A stretch of DNA of 64,000 bases from Combretum micranthum (taxonomy: Eukaryota; Streptophyta; Magnoliopsida; Myrtales; Combretaceae): NCBI GenBank assembly GCA_024138025.1, contig JAMXBD010001038.1, forward strand, positions 62,001-126,000, given 5' to 3'. The notes under the pieces are model-generated. The model was given only the letters and a program-made list of their open reading frames with translations, made no database searches and was not told the origin of the DNA. The position numbers were made by a program, and so were the translations under genes. Position 1 is the stretch's first letter. Each line of letters opens with the position of its first letter. Of this stretch, positions 46,697-57,980 are shown in pieces.

Positions 46697-49600
46697 TGTA
46701 AGCCCCTAGATTTTTCGATAACATTAGCAAACCCTAAGAACCGGAAGTTGAAACGAAACCCTAAAATTAACCTAGTTCTATGATTAGTCTAGTGAATCTA
46801 GATCCGGCAATCCCGTGTTCTTAAACCCTAGAAAACGAAATTGAGACAATTATGGAAAATGGTTCGTAATAACATAGGGAAGCCTAAAAATATCAGATTC
46901 GAATTTTTCTAGTGTCCTTCGGATCCGATCGGGATCAGTTTTCGAAAACTGTGCCCCAGATTACCGGATAGCAAAAATATTCCGACAACACCAAAAGATT
47001 CGTAAAAATATAAGGTTTTCAAAAATATCAGTTTTAGAATTTTTCGGTATTTAAAAATAACAGATATAGGCCTTTTACGCGTATTTTCTTTACTACCGGT
47101 ATTTTAATTGTCTAGTCTACTATTCATAGTACTTTTCTACTATTCATTACTATTCACCTATCTCTACTTTTTCTTACACCCTATTCTTACACTCTACCGT
47201 ACCTATATCTTATAATTTACCTTCCCCATACAACTTTAATCACATCACACTTTACACTTCTTTTTATTACAAAACAACAAAATTAATCAATTTTTCTCTT
47301 CTCCCTAAGCTCTTGCCGTCCACTCTCTCTCTCCTCTTCCTCTCAAATTGTTTTCTTTTCCAATTTATTTTATTACATCTAATTTCCACTCCAAAAATCT
47401 ATAAATACCCCCTTCCTCTTCCATTCTTTCACACAACAAAAATTCATACTAAAACTCTCTCAAAATCACTCCACAAAATTCCTCTCCCAACATCTCTCTC
47501 AAGTCCTCTCTTTTCTTTAGGAAATCCATTCCCACATAATACTACAACCCATTCTTTTCTTCTTCAACCAACACATAAACTTTAGGTAAAAGTTTTTCAT
47601 ATTCTCTCATCATGTTCATATAACTTAACATGAGTTTAGTGTATGTTTCTTAGGCTCATTGAGTTAAAGAAGCAACAATTTATTCATTTTTGTTTTTGTT
47701 CATGTTTTTATTTTCTTTATGTTACTATTATGTTGATATTGTTATTATTTGTATTATCTATCTATATATATATGTATATGTTTATTTAGAGCATATAAGC
47801 TCACTTGTTATTTATTTACTTTCAAGTATTGCAATTTATTTAATTTCAAGTTGTTCTTAAGACTAGTCTTTCTAGTCTTAGACTTGTCCATATCAAGTCA
47901 AAACAATTTTATTTCCTTGCTTTTCTTTTCTTTTAAGGACTAGTCTATTCTTAGTCCCGGGATTCCTTGATGAAGCTAAGGTTCCCAATACTTGACTTTA
48001 CCTTTATGCTCTTATTTATTTTAATTATGTTGATTTTATATTTTTCATGGTTACATATTCTCATTCATGCATGAATATGTTGTTATTGTCTCAATCATAA
48101 TAAAAATGAGCTTTCTTAAAATAAGAATGAGAACTCTTTTTAAAAATAAATTTTGTCACATAAGAAGTTATTTTCCTTAAAGGTTGAAATTATTTTAAGC
48201 AAATATTCTTCTAAAGTTAGATAAGCTAGCTCAAGTTTTAGTAATAATATGTGGTTTTCACCAAGAAATACATAAAGTAAAGTTATTATAAAATCTCTTT
48301 TCAAAGAAATAAGAAAGTTTCTTTAGACCTAAACAAAAATTCAATTGTCAACGTTTTCCAACACTAAAGTCTAAGATAAGTTTTTCCAAAATTTACTTAT
48401 ATGATGATTTCTTTTAAAAGTGGATATAACTATGAAATAGTTAGAAAAACTATATGTTTCCAAACTACTAGGAATAAATTTATGAAAATCTTGAAAGATT
48501 AAAATTTCTTTTGAAGACTAATAACTAAGAAATGGAGTTAAAAGGAAGAAATACTCCTTTATAATAATTTAGGAAATTTTCAAAGTAAAACTAACTCCTT
48601 TTCAAGTCTTAAGCTTATCTCACTTTCAAGACATGTGTCTTACAAAACCATTGTTGAGACAACACCACATTCATGCATATAGTTTGAGTTTATACATATA
48701 TATACATAAATTCAAGGGATTTTTCAACCATACAATATATCTATATTTTTGTACAAAAGCCCTTGAGTGAAGTAATGTTTGAAAACTCTAGTTTTGAAGT
48801 TTAGAAAATTCGTATCAAATCTGTGCGCTACTATTCCGAGACCCAAATAACTTCTTTTGATGGAAATAACCTTAGAAATAGATAGATCTTTTCTAGTAGG
48901 TAGAAATCGGTATATAATATGCGGAATTCCGAGTTAAAATGAGCAAGTTATGGCCATTTTAAATTGGAATTTCCATTCCATACGATTTTTACAAATTCTT
49001 TAAGATAGAAGTATAGATCTTGAATAGATCTTGGATGAAATACTCATGTTGGGTATTTCTTTTGTTTAGGTGTCGAGGATCACGACCTTGTCTTCCCCGA
49101 GGATTACTTCGACTCCTAGAGCACTATGGACGAGTGAGTTTCCTTTACGCTTACGTATTCGCGCATGTGCTTGTAGAATAGAGCACTAGATGTTAGGAAA
49201 AAGATGAAAATTGATATGCATGTGGGATATTATGGGAATTATGTATGTGATTCGTTGTGTGCGATCAATGAACAATAAGTATATCGAAACCCGATTTGTG
49301 ATTGATATAAATGTTTCCATGTATGTATTGTTATGTGTGCAAATATTGTTTGATCGCTTTAAATGATTTAATGTCATATTGAAATCCTCATATAATAAAT
49401 TGATCATGCATATCACTTAGTATATCATTTCGAAGTTTTGCTACTACTCCTCAGCGTGGGACCGGAATGGTAAGCTGCCTAGCTACATCTTGAGGGTTAG
49501 GACGTACGGGGAATACGGCCTCAAGGTGTAGCCGAGCCGGATCGATCGCTTTGGGCATGGAAGGCCCGGGGACTAGTAGTACGGTTCGTTGGAACCCCAA

Positions 49601-50237
49601 GACGCGCGCAAACTTTAAGGAGGTTGTTCGGGACCCAGTTCAAAGCATTCCCTAACCACCGATGGAGGGGTAAATCCATCAAACATACGAAACCGGATAG
49701 TCGTATGTAATGTTGATCATATGGTTGTTGCATTCATATGCTTGATTAATAAACTTGTTGATTGTTGTTATGAGTACTATTGCGTAAGGAATATCTCACT
49801 AAGCTAGTCATGCTTATACTCCTATAGACTTTTGATATTGCAGGATTATCTTTTGCACCCGCAACCTCCTTGATTTCCTGGGTAGAATCCTTATTTTGAG
49901 AAGCTTTTGGAGGCAATCTATTTTGAAGTTATAGAGTAGATTTCTTCTAAAATCTTCTAGCTTAGTTATGGTATATTTAGAACCATGTTATTATGAGTTA
50001 TCGAGGGAATGCCCCTTAGAAGTTGTAAGACTTTTATTTCAATGAAATATTTTGAGTGTTATTTTGCATGTTCCGCTGCCAATGTCTTAAAATGCATTAC
50101 TCCACCGGTCTCCCTTTGTTGTGAATGTACGCCTTGTACCGATATGGAAGCTTTCGAGTGACTGAGGTAGTCATTCTTCAGTTTTAATATTGCGTACGGC
50201 GGGCTGTTACTTTTAGGGTACCCGCTGGGGCGTGACA
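46697..50237 (+). mobile_element. Solo LTR of the long-LTR Ty3/gypsy family, 3541 bp, perfect target duplication
   Basis: It runs TGTAAGCCCCTAGATTTTT...CCGCTGGGGCGTGACA, bounded by CGGTG on both sides, so it is a complete LTR without internal region. A likely LTR promoter TATA (CTATAAATACCCCC) lies at 47399-47412, followed by a CT-rich leader. The block GGAATTCCGAGTTAAAATGAGCAAGTTATGGCC at 48924-48956 recurs in reverse at 63560-63600 in the antisense LTR at the window end. No protein is encoded; the frames at 47313-47585 and others are compositional. It lies downstream of, and in the same orientation as, the bHLH gene. Confidence 0.93.
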
Positions 50238-50242
50238 CGGTG
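50238..50242. repeat. Target site duplication CGGTG (right)
   Basis: Exact partner of 46692-46696. Confidence 0.95.
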
Positions 50243-50515
50243 TATTTTAATATATCTGAAATCTCCAATCTATTTTAAAACATGTTTTACGGTGTTCAAT
50301 TAAAACTTTAATCTAATTGCTTTATTAAGTTGTAATGGTTTTTGAAATCATCTTATTTTAGTTCATAATACTAATAGTTACCAGGCTTTTCATTAAAAAA
50401 TTATGTTCAAATTGAGGAGAATTTATATAATAATTAAAGTTGCGCAATATCACATCCACATAACATTGCATCTTAAATGATAATACATCCATGCTAGTTG
50501 GATTAAAAAGGATTT

Positions 50516-51085
50516 GAGTATGGAGAGTGTGGATAAGACGAGAAAATGAAAAAGAAAAATTGAATAGGGTAAACGATGAGGTGGAAGCAGTGCAAACAGT
50601 TACCTCATAAAATGGGATAGAAACTAGTCCGTATCGGTTTTGTGATTTTATGATCCTATTTCAAAAGAAACAAGCTAATAGGAAGAAATTATCAGATTTG
50701 GTGATAAGCTATGCCATTTTTACGGCAAATTTCTTCGTTTAGGCCCTCCAATAGACAATTTATATATTTTAGACAAGTCTTAGCTCCGTTATAACTCATT
50801 ATAGACGCTTGTCTATGGTGTTATTTTTTTCATTTCATGTACTTTTTGTCCTTAAGTTTTAGGACTTTTTAAGGCAAATTTTATGCTTTTATTTTTTATA
50901 GCTTTGAGCCTGTTTATATTTGTTTTCCCTAGGGCAAGTAACTATAATCCATTGTGTCTACCTCATCATCCTCCCTAGGATGGATTGAATTCGCCCAACG
51001 GCACTATTCAGTTTCTATCCCATTTTGACAGGCAATTGTTCGCCACTGCTCCCACCTTATCATACTCTCTAGAGTGGACAAAAAT
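50516..51085. repeat. Imperfect inverted repeat (foldback-like)
   Basis: Left arm about 50575-50635 (GATGAGGTGGAAGCAGTGCA..., AAAATGGGATAGAAACT) pairs with right arm 51003-51061 (AGTTTCTATCCCATTTT..., CACTGCTCCCACCTTATC) at roughly 80% over 58 bp, with a 370-bp spacer. Each side also has a second, weaker copy of a GAxAAGGTGG / CCTCATCATCC word about 60-90 bp away. No clear target duplication. It may be a decayed MITE or foldback element. Confidence 0.55.
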
Positions 51086-51103
51086 TTCCCTTGAATTGTC
51101 TTC

Positions 51104-51120
51104 CACTACAACAAAATGGA
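51104..51120 (+). mobile_element. Possible single CACTA-type terminus
   Basis: CACTACAACAAAATGGA resembles a CACTA transposon end. Following sequence holds short words such as AACGTCGCCAAAGAC and AACGTAGCC that could be subterminal repeats. The partner end was not found, so a truncated element is the most that can be claimed. Confidence 0.3.
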
Positions 51121-52573
51121 CCTTCAACTAATTTTAATAAACATTACAACACATAAATTTAACGTCGCCAAAGACTTCTTGTAACATTTATACACATAGC
51201 TTATAGATGCCGCAAGAGGTTCCTCTAAGATTAAATCTATAACGTTAAAAAAAATAAAATATTGCCAGAAGAAAATTGTGCACCAAATGGACTCTTTTGC
51301 GTAACATTTAAACGTAGCCTATTATTAGATATAAGTCACACTTAAGTGTGGCTAAATGCACTAATTCTTTATCTAGCTAAATTTATACATAGCAAAAAGT
51401 GATTATTAGCAAAGTCTAAACATATGTAAGAGACTAAAATGGCAATGTTTGGACTTGACCACGCATTTGTCAAAAGTGATAACAACGACCATGTACGGTT
51501 ACTGTCATTTTGGGGAAGGAGAAATGCAGTCTTATTTTAAAAAATAAATAAATAGAAGGCGCTTGTATATAAGATGAAAAGGGAGTCATATATGTACATA
51601 CACATACATGATGAAGAAAGAGTCTTATGCATACACATAATGCAAAGGGATGTTACTCGTGAAATCAAATCAACAACTTGAGCAAGGCACAACAAGCGTA
51701 TCAGCATATGAATCAAATTTGTCAATGTTTAAACATTCAAAACAATGGCATGCATCAATTAAGAACAAAGTAATAACTGAACCTATGCATGACTAGGAAG
51801 CATTAAACAATGAAGAGTGCCTCCTCTTGCAATTCCTTCACCAAATGACTGGGTGTACTAGATGAGAAAGAGTTTTAGTCCAGTTCAAAGATCATTGCAT
51901 AGATGAGCGAGACACAAACAACTGAGGAGAGCCTCTCTCATAGTGGTGAGGTGCCAAGGTCATCACGTGAGGAATGGAATACAGATGCAATGTGCTGTTC
52001 TAAGATTGTCACATGAGTTTGGGACACGGACGACCAAGAGTATCGTCATACAGTGTGCCATCTCAAGATTGCCATCTACACTTTTTGAACACGGATGGCA
52101 AAGTTTTGTCTTAAAAATCATGAGGCACCAAAGTCATTAGATGAACAAATGGAACACATGATGGTCAAGAATGTTTGAAGTTGATTATTCTTATTGCATA
52201 TGTTCAAGAATCATTGATGGTTGATGATACTAATATGACCTTAAGGAGGCAGCCCATAAAGTAAGAAAATCATACTTGCAAAAATAAAGTCAAGATGATA
52301 CGTGATGAGGATTCAACGCTTCAATCTAAAGACTTGCATTGCAAGAAATTTAAACATGAGATAGTTTCTTATAGCAAAGTGAATAGTGAAACTACCAATG
52401 CTTTAAACAGAAATGAACAAGACAATGCAAGGTGAAGTAAAGTGCTTGGCAACTTAAGAATAACACAGATCCATCTACATGATTTGAACATATTTGTTGA
52501 TTACAACACAAACTAGGAAATCTAAGACATAGCAGTAGAAACTTCAATCAACAATGCACTAGAGAAGAAAATA
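51121..52573. other. Anonymous repeat-like DNA left of the copia element
   Basis: No gene recognised. Between 51950 and 52160 an imperfect motif (a GATTGyCA... word followed by GxACACGGAyGrC) recurs at about 51955, 52003, 52065 and 52120, spaced 50-60 bp. The frame at 51943-52140 overlaps this repetition and is probably its by-product. Confidence 0.45.
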
Positions 52574-52771
52574 GGACAGTTGTGCACATTTTATAAATTG
52601 TACACATCTCTCTTATATTAGCTCCATTTGGAGGTGATTTAAAATTCTATAGAAAGAAGAGAAAAAGATCTAAAACTTTCATGTTTTGAGTTTTGATGGG
52701 TTCACAATGTATCGATACAGCATTGAACATAAACTTGTTGCATCAACAAGGTTATACTTTGATATGTTTAA
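52574..52771. repeat. Repeat unit interrupted by the copia element (unit 1)
   Basis: First unit of an imperfect tandem repeat of about 190-210 bp. It shares the ordered blocks TGCACATTTTATAAAT, TGATTTAAAA, GATCTAAAACTTTCAT and GTTTTGATGG with 57700-57890. The copia insertion at 52771/57691 cuts it near its end. Confidence 0.75.
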
Positions 52772-52929
52772 TGTTGAATAATGATATAAAGTTATTGTAT
52801 ATTGAGTTATCAAAAGTTGTACACAATGTGAAAATATATAGAGAGAGATATGTCTACCTACCTACCTACCTACCTCACATCATTAAATACAATAACAATT
52901 TACAAGACTAATATTTACATTCTCTAACA
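52772..52929 (-). repeat. Copia 3' LTR
   Basis: 158 bp, in plus orientation TGTTGAATAATG...TTCTCTAACA, with a (CTAC)n run at 52854-52876. Preceded by the duplication TTTAA. Confidence 0.95.
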
Positions 52930-52943
52930 CTCCCCCTCAAGCT
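52930..52943 (-). promoter_or_regulatory. Copia polypurine tract
   Basis: On the minus strand GCTTGAGGGGGAG directly before the 3' LTR's TGTTAG; it primes plus-strand DNA synthesis. Confidence 0.85.
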
Positions 52944-52944
52944 G

Positions 52945-53523
52945 GAGCATAGATATTAATCATGTCCAGCTTGTTACAAAGATATTCAACTCGAACTCCA
53001 TTTAGAGCTTTTGTAAAGAGATCTTCTAGTTGTTCTCCAGACTTCACAAATCCTGTAGAAATTAACCCTTGCTAGATTTTCTCACGAATAAAATGACAAT
53101 CGATCTCAATGTGTTTAGTTTGCTCATGAAATACTGGATTTGATGCAACATGAAGAGCAGCTTGGTTATCTCACCGTAATTTTATAGGTGGAGAAGTGTT
53201 GAGACCTATTTCATTCAAGAGTTGGTATATCCACATTACTTCACATACAGACTGTGCCATAGCTCTATATTTTGATTCTGCACTTGATCGAGACACGACA
53301 CTTTGCCTATTACTCTTCCATGAAATCAAATTTCCACCTACAAAAACACAATGACTAGAAGTGGATTTCCTGTCTTCCTTAGATCCTGCCCAGTCAGCAT
53401 CTGAAAAACACTCAATATTAGTGTGACCAAGATTACTATACAAATACCACGCCCTGGTGTTCCCTTCAAATAGCACAAAATTTGCATTACAGTAGCCCAA
53501 TGATCAACTGTTGGAGATGACAT
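52945..53523 (-). pseudogene. Copia RNase H (C-terminal end of pol), broken
   Basis: Continuation of pol after RT. Residues SSPTVDHWATVMQILCYLKG begin at 53517 in one frame. The reading then shifts into the frame of 53500-53171, which carries the RNase H motifs FSDADWAGSKEDRKS, SWKSNRQSVVSRSSAESKYRAMA and EVMWIYQLL. After a stop at 53171 the same frame still reads as the copia C-terminus ([20 protein letters not shown], and later EQLEDLFTKAL) to about 52945. The Asp and Glu catalytic positions (DADWAG, SSAES) are present. Broken by one stop at the RT junction, one frameshift and two further stops. Confidence 0.9.
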
Positions 53524-54375
53524 TTATTGACTCACCATACTAACTGAATATGCAATATCTGGATGAGTCACTGTATGGTAATTTAATTTTCCAACTAACC
53601 TTCTATATCTTTCAAGATCTTCAAACAACTCACCTTCTTTTGTTAATTGTAAATTAGGAATCATTGGTGTACTACATGGTTTAGCACCTAATTTTCTTGT
53701 TTCAAATAATAAGTCAAGCACATACTTTCTTTGGGATAGAAAAATTCCTTTCTTACTTCTTATTACCTCAACACCCAAAAAATATTTCAACATTCCCAAA
53801 TCCTTTGTTTGAAATTGGTTGTCAAGAAAGGATTTGAGAGCTGAAATCCCTGTAGCATCATCACCAGTAATGATAATGTCATCCACATATACTACCAAGA
53901 TAATACAACTAATTGCAGATCGTCTGTAGAAAACTGAATGATTAGATTTGCTTTTCTGCATCCCAAACTTCTCAATTGCTTGGCTAAATTTTCCAAACCA
54001 AGCATGAGGACTCTGCTTCAAACCATACAACAATTTTCGAAGATGAAAAACTTTGCCTGACTCCCCTTGAGCAACAAATCTAGGAGGTTGCTCCATATAA
54101 ACTTCCTCTTGCAAATCTCCATGTAGAAAAGCATTTTTGATATCTAGTTGATGGAGAGGCCAGTTGTGCACTGCTGCCATGGAAATACATAATCTGACAG
54201 ATGTAAGTTTAGCAATAGGAGAAAAAGTGTCAGAATAATCTACTCCATAAGTCTGAGCATATCCTTTAGCAACAAGTCGTGCCTTCAATCGATCAATCGA
54301 TCCATCAGGATTTACTTTAATGGTGAAAACCCATTTACAACTAATAGCCTTCTTCCCTGCAGGTAAGGTTACCAA
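53524..54375 (-). pseudogene. Copia reverse transcriptase segment (283 codons open)
   Basis: The largest uninterrupted part of pol. It starts within the conserved entry KKAISCKWVFTIKVNPDGS, then YSDTFSPIAKLTSVR, HQLDIKNAFLHGDLQEEVYM (catalytic Asp in LDIKNAFLHG), LYGLKQSPHAWF, and the active site YVDDIIITGDD at residues 163-173, then LGMLKYFLGVEV and GKLNYHTVTHPDIAYSV. All motifs are in the expected order and intact, so the RT domain could fold. It ends in a stop where copia proteins normally continue into the SSP motif. The ATG at 54375 is internal to the polyprotein, not a natural start. Confidence 0.95.
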
Positions 54376-55983
54376 ATCCTAAGTATCATTCTTATCTAAA
54401 GCATTCATTTCTTCTATCATTGCATTACGCCATCCTGAATGAGATAGAGCTTCATGAACAGTCTTGGGAATGGAGATGGAGTCAAGAGAGGCTATAAAGG
54501 AACAAGAAGAGGGTGACAAATGTTCATAGGACACAAATGACGAAATAGGATAAGTACATTGACGTTTACCTTTACGAAGAGCAATAAGAAGATCGTCCTA
54601 AGAGATTGGATCTGATGACAAAGAAGCTGGTTCAGGACATGCTTCAAGGGTGAACTCAGAAGTACGAGGTCAGCGAGAATAAACTGAAGGGGAGGTTTAG
54701 CAGTAGGAATAGTATTTGTAACCCTGTAAATTAACACATCATCCTCCTCCCCTGACCTGGATTATTAAAAGATAGAGAAAAAGGGGTATCTTCAAGAAAA
54801 GTGACATCAATGGATACAAGATACTTTTCAAGGCTAGGACAATAACAACTGTATCCTTTTTGAACACGAGAATACCTAAGGAAATTACATTTTAATGACT
54901 TAGGATCAAGCTTAGTAACTTGAGGACGCATATCCTGAACAAAACAAGTACAACCAAATATTTTTGGTTCAATGGGAAACAAAGTTTTGTTTGGGAAAAG
55001 TGTATGATATGGAGTCTCACCATCCAATACAACTGAAGGCATACGATTAATTAAAAATCAAGCAGCAGATACTGCATCAGCCCAAAAGTGTTTGGGAACG
55101 TGCATTTGAAACAACAAAGCCCTAGTAGTTTCAAGGAGATGCTATTCTTTCTCTCAGCAATCCCATTTTGAGATGGTGTATATACACATGAAGTTTGGTG
55201 GATAATACCATTTTGAACCATGTAAGATTGAAAGGATTCAGATAAGTATTCTTTGGCATTATCACTTCGCAAAATTTGAATTGAGGCATTAAATTGCGTT
55301 TTAACTTAAGCACAAAAAAGAACAAAAATGAGTGAACAACTCCGTACGATTCTTCATTAAATATAACCAGATCATATGAGAGTAATCATCAACAAAAATG
55401 ACAAAATATTTAAATCCAGTTTTAGATGTCACTGGAGAAGGACCCCAGACATTGAATGAACTAACTCAAAAGGAGCAGTTGCTCGTTTATTGACTCTAGG
55501 ACTCAAACTAATGCGATGATGTTTCACATATTGACAAGACTCACAATGTAAAGTCTCTAAACTATGAAACTGAGAACAAAGTTTCTTCAGCAAAGAAAGA
55601 GATGGATGACCCAAGCGATAATGAGCTTCAAACGGGGTTACAACTCCAGAACAAGTGATAGACTTTGGTACCTTTGTGTCTAAAATGTAGAGACCCCTAG
55701 ATTCATGTCCTTTACCAATAGTCTTTTTCGTCATAAGATCCTGAAAAAGACAATAGTAAGGAAAAAATAAGATACAACAGTTAGGTGAACGAGTAAGTTT
55801 ACTGATAGAAATTAAATTGAAAGACAAATCAGGTAAATTTAAAACAGATGTCAAATGAACTGATGGTGTTGGATTAGCAGTGCCAAAACTGAGAACATGA
55901 GATGTTGATCCATTAGCTAAAGTGACTGGAGAGTATGAGGTTTGAGCTTGAAAAGAAGATAATAGATTGGAATTACCTGTCAT
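54376..55983 (-). pseudogene. Copia protease end, GAG-pre-integrase and integrase, broken
   Basis: From 55983 leftwards: protease remainder (MTGNSNLLSSF, SHVLSFGTANP), the GAG-pre-integrase zinc finger (HYRLGHPSLSLLKKLC ... LHCESCQYVKHH, HHCC type) to about 55430, where a one-base shift breaks the frame just as the integrase core begins. The core continues from 55428 with a VDDYS region, then LRSDNAKEYLSESF and SQNGIAERKN, holding the D, D and E catalytic positions. The segment 55042-54731 gives the integrase C-terminal part (EPKIFGCTCFVQD, KLDPKSLKCNFLRYSR, CYCPSLEKYLVSIDVTF). The stretch 54730-54376 is the variable linker to RT, also frameshifted. Confidence 0.9.
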
Positions 55984-56010
55984 ATGATCTATGGCACCAG
56001 AATCAATGAC

Positions 56011-57027
56011 CTATTTGGATGATGAAGAGACAAGACATGTGTTTGGTTTACCTGATTCAGCGATGGCAGTAACAGGAGTAGATGAAGACTTTAATGATTC
56101 TTGATACTTAGCAAATTCATCTGCAGAAATCATAATGGATTTTTCAGAAGTATCACTTGAAGAGGCAATATGCGCTGATCGAAATCCCGGATTCTTATAT
56201 TGCAATTTTCTACAATCACACTTCATATGCCCTGGTTTATGACAATAGTGACATACCGCCATTTCAGAAGTTTGTCCCCGGGTATCAGTTCCTCCTCTAC
56301 CAGCATTCCTATTTTGCTGTCTTCTATATTCCTATTCATAATGATGACTCACAAGAGCACTACTAGACTGAACAGGCTGAGGATTCTCTGTACGAAGAAT
56401 CCTACTGAAAGTATCCTGTAAGGATGAGATCGAAGAGCCAGAAAGAATATGAGATTTGGCAGTTTCAAATTCAAGTAGAAGACCAGCTAAGAAACTCATA
56501 ACAATCATCTGCTCTCTTTAAGTTTGTTGAACTTTCACATCAGGACTAAAGGGTAACAACATATTTAGCTCCTCATAAACTTTCTTAAAGTCCATGAAGC
56601 ACCTTGTCAAGGACCTATCATGTTTCTCAGCTCGATAGAAAGCCTTACAAACTTCGTAAATACGAGAAACATTCCCTCTTCCTGAATACAAAAACTCCAA
56701 GTATTCCATTAGTTCTTTAACAAATTCACAATGATTAATTAACCCAATTATCTCACTACTAATGGAATTTCTTATTTGTAAGAGTAACCGAGCATCTTCT
56801 CTTAACCAAGTTTGCTTCAAATTCTCATCAGTGGGTGGATCATTAGTCAAATGATCATCTTTATCAATACTTCGCAAATAAAGCCTCACTGTTTTACTCC
56901 AATCCAAATAATTGGATCCATCAAGTTTATGTTCCGTTATCTTTGACATCACTGGAACAACATTTGATACAACAACAGAATTCTTTGTTTCACTCATTGT
57001 TGTAAAATAGATATTTTCAAACAACAA
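56011..57027 (-). pseudogene. Copia gag with zinc knuckle and protease active site, broken
   Basis: Gag opens at 57027. The conserved start is probably the internal Met of MSETKNS at 56997, residue 11. It includes KLDGSNYLDWSKTVRLYLRS and WLREDARLLLQIRNSI (the gag UBN2-type domain), ending in a stop at 56518. The frame is then lost until 56262, where the nucleocapsid knuckle CHYCHKPGHMKCDC has intact CX2CX4HX4C. The protease active site DSGAIDHMTG follows just after a TAG at about 56011, at a position where a Trp is usual in the family, so gag-knuckle and protease are separated by one nonsense change. Confidence 0.9.
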
Positions 57028-57520
57028 ATTAAGAAATAAATCACGACCTAACCTCGAACCAGATTCAACTTGGGGTTCAACAGAACAGAAATACGTCCAA
57101 TTAGAGGAAAGCCAAACACGTCAAACCTTAACGTGCCAAACCAATCAAGGTATCAAGCAAAACCTCGTCAAAACCCTAAATTTCAAACAAAGTCGAACAC
57201 CCAAACACGTAAAGAGGAAAGAAACCACACACTTAAACCATATAAGTCACGACGATCCAAATGCCACCAACCCGATGTGCAACGGTCGTTGCAGGCGCCG
57301 GTGCGTGAATATCCGTGCGTCCTCCATGGCGGTACGTGTAGCTCACGCGCGGTTCCATTGACGGCCACAATTTCTAGATCTCCTAATCGTTCGAAGCTCG
57401 TTCATCCTAGCTTGGCTGTGTGGAAAAAAAAGTAGTACGAAAAAGACGACAAAAAATTTCTCAAAGATTGCTTAGATAAATCCGAAATTTTGGAATATAT
57501 AAATTTTAAATTTTTTCAAC
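57028..57520 (-). other. Copia leader between primer site and gag
   Basis: About 490 bp with a GC-richer stretch at 57230-57370 that stands out from the AT-rich window (several CG dinucleotides). The 121-codon plus-strand frame at 57070-57435 and its minus-strand partner have no family similarity I recognise and are best regarded as leader sequence. Confidence 0.6.
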
Positions 57521-57534
57521 CCGCTCTGATACCA
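57521..57534 (-). promoter_or_regulatory. Copia primer binding site
   Basis: Minus strand TGGTATCAGAGCGG, abutting the 5' LTR. It is complementary to the 3' end of the initiator methionine tRNA, the usual primer of plant copia elements. Confidence 0.92.
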
Positions 57535-57690
57535 TGTTGAATAATGATATAAAGTTATTGTATATTGAGTTATCAAAAGTTGTATACAATGTGAAAATAT
57601 ATAGAGAGAGATATGTCTACCTACCTACCTGCCTACCACATCATTAAATACAATAACGATTTACAAGACTAATATTTACATTCTCTAACA
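57535..57690 (-). repeat. Copia 5' LTR
   Basis: 156 bp, nearly identical to 52772-52929; the differences are single bases and one CTAC-repeat indel. Followed by the duplication TTTAA (57691-57695). Confidence 0.95.
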
Positions 57691-57980
57691 TTTAAATCCA
57701 ATACAGTTTTCGTAAATCGTGCATATTTTTCTCATCTGATCTCCTATTGAGATGATTTAAAATGCTATGGAAAGAGGAGAAGAAGATCTAAAACTTTCAT
57801 ATTTTGCGTTTTGATGGATTTGAAGTGTATTAATACATAACTAATCATGAAATTCCTGCATTTAAAAAGTTATGTTATGATATATTCAAGTTTTGCGCAA
57901 TTTCATAAATCGTGCACATTTCTCTCATCCAAGCTTCTTTTCAATGTGATTCAAAATCCTATGGAAACATAAGAGAGATT
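57691..57980. repeat. Repeat units 2 and 3 of the interrupted tandem repeat
   Basis: Unit 2 starts near 57703 and unit 3 near 57890. Each begins with a TTTCGTAAATCGTGCATATTT / TTTCATAAATCGTGCACATTT block, followed by CTCATC, GATTxAAAA and CTATGGAAA. Unit 3 is incomplete. Period about 190 bp. Confidence 0.75.

Larger units (their letters stand above)
52772..57690 (-). mobile_element. Complete-length Ty1/copia element, probably recently inserted, coding region mutated
   Basis: LTRs of 158 and 156 bp (52772-52929 and 57535-57690) are TG..CA and differ at about four bases plus a 2-bp indel in a CTAC repeat. Flanks are TTTAA (52767-52771) and TTTAA (57691-57695). On the minus strand the primer binding site follows the 5' LTR with no gap, and the polypurine tract (complement at 52930-52943) precedes the 3' LTR. 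Order: gag, zinc knuckle, protease, integrase, RT, RNase H, the Ty1/copia order. At least three nonsense changes and several frameshifts break the single polyprotein. High LTR identity argues for recent insertion; the broken frame suggests it moved in trans or decayed quickly. Confidence 0.95.

Noticed and set aside
51943..52140. 65-codon frame as a gene
   Set aside because: Overlaps an imperfect short-period repeat and has no family similarity.
57070..57435. 121-codon plus-strand frame antisense to the copia leader
   Set aside because: No recognisable domain, inside the leader of a minus-strand retrotransposon; no promoter seen.
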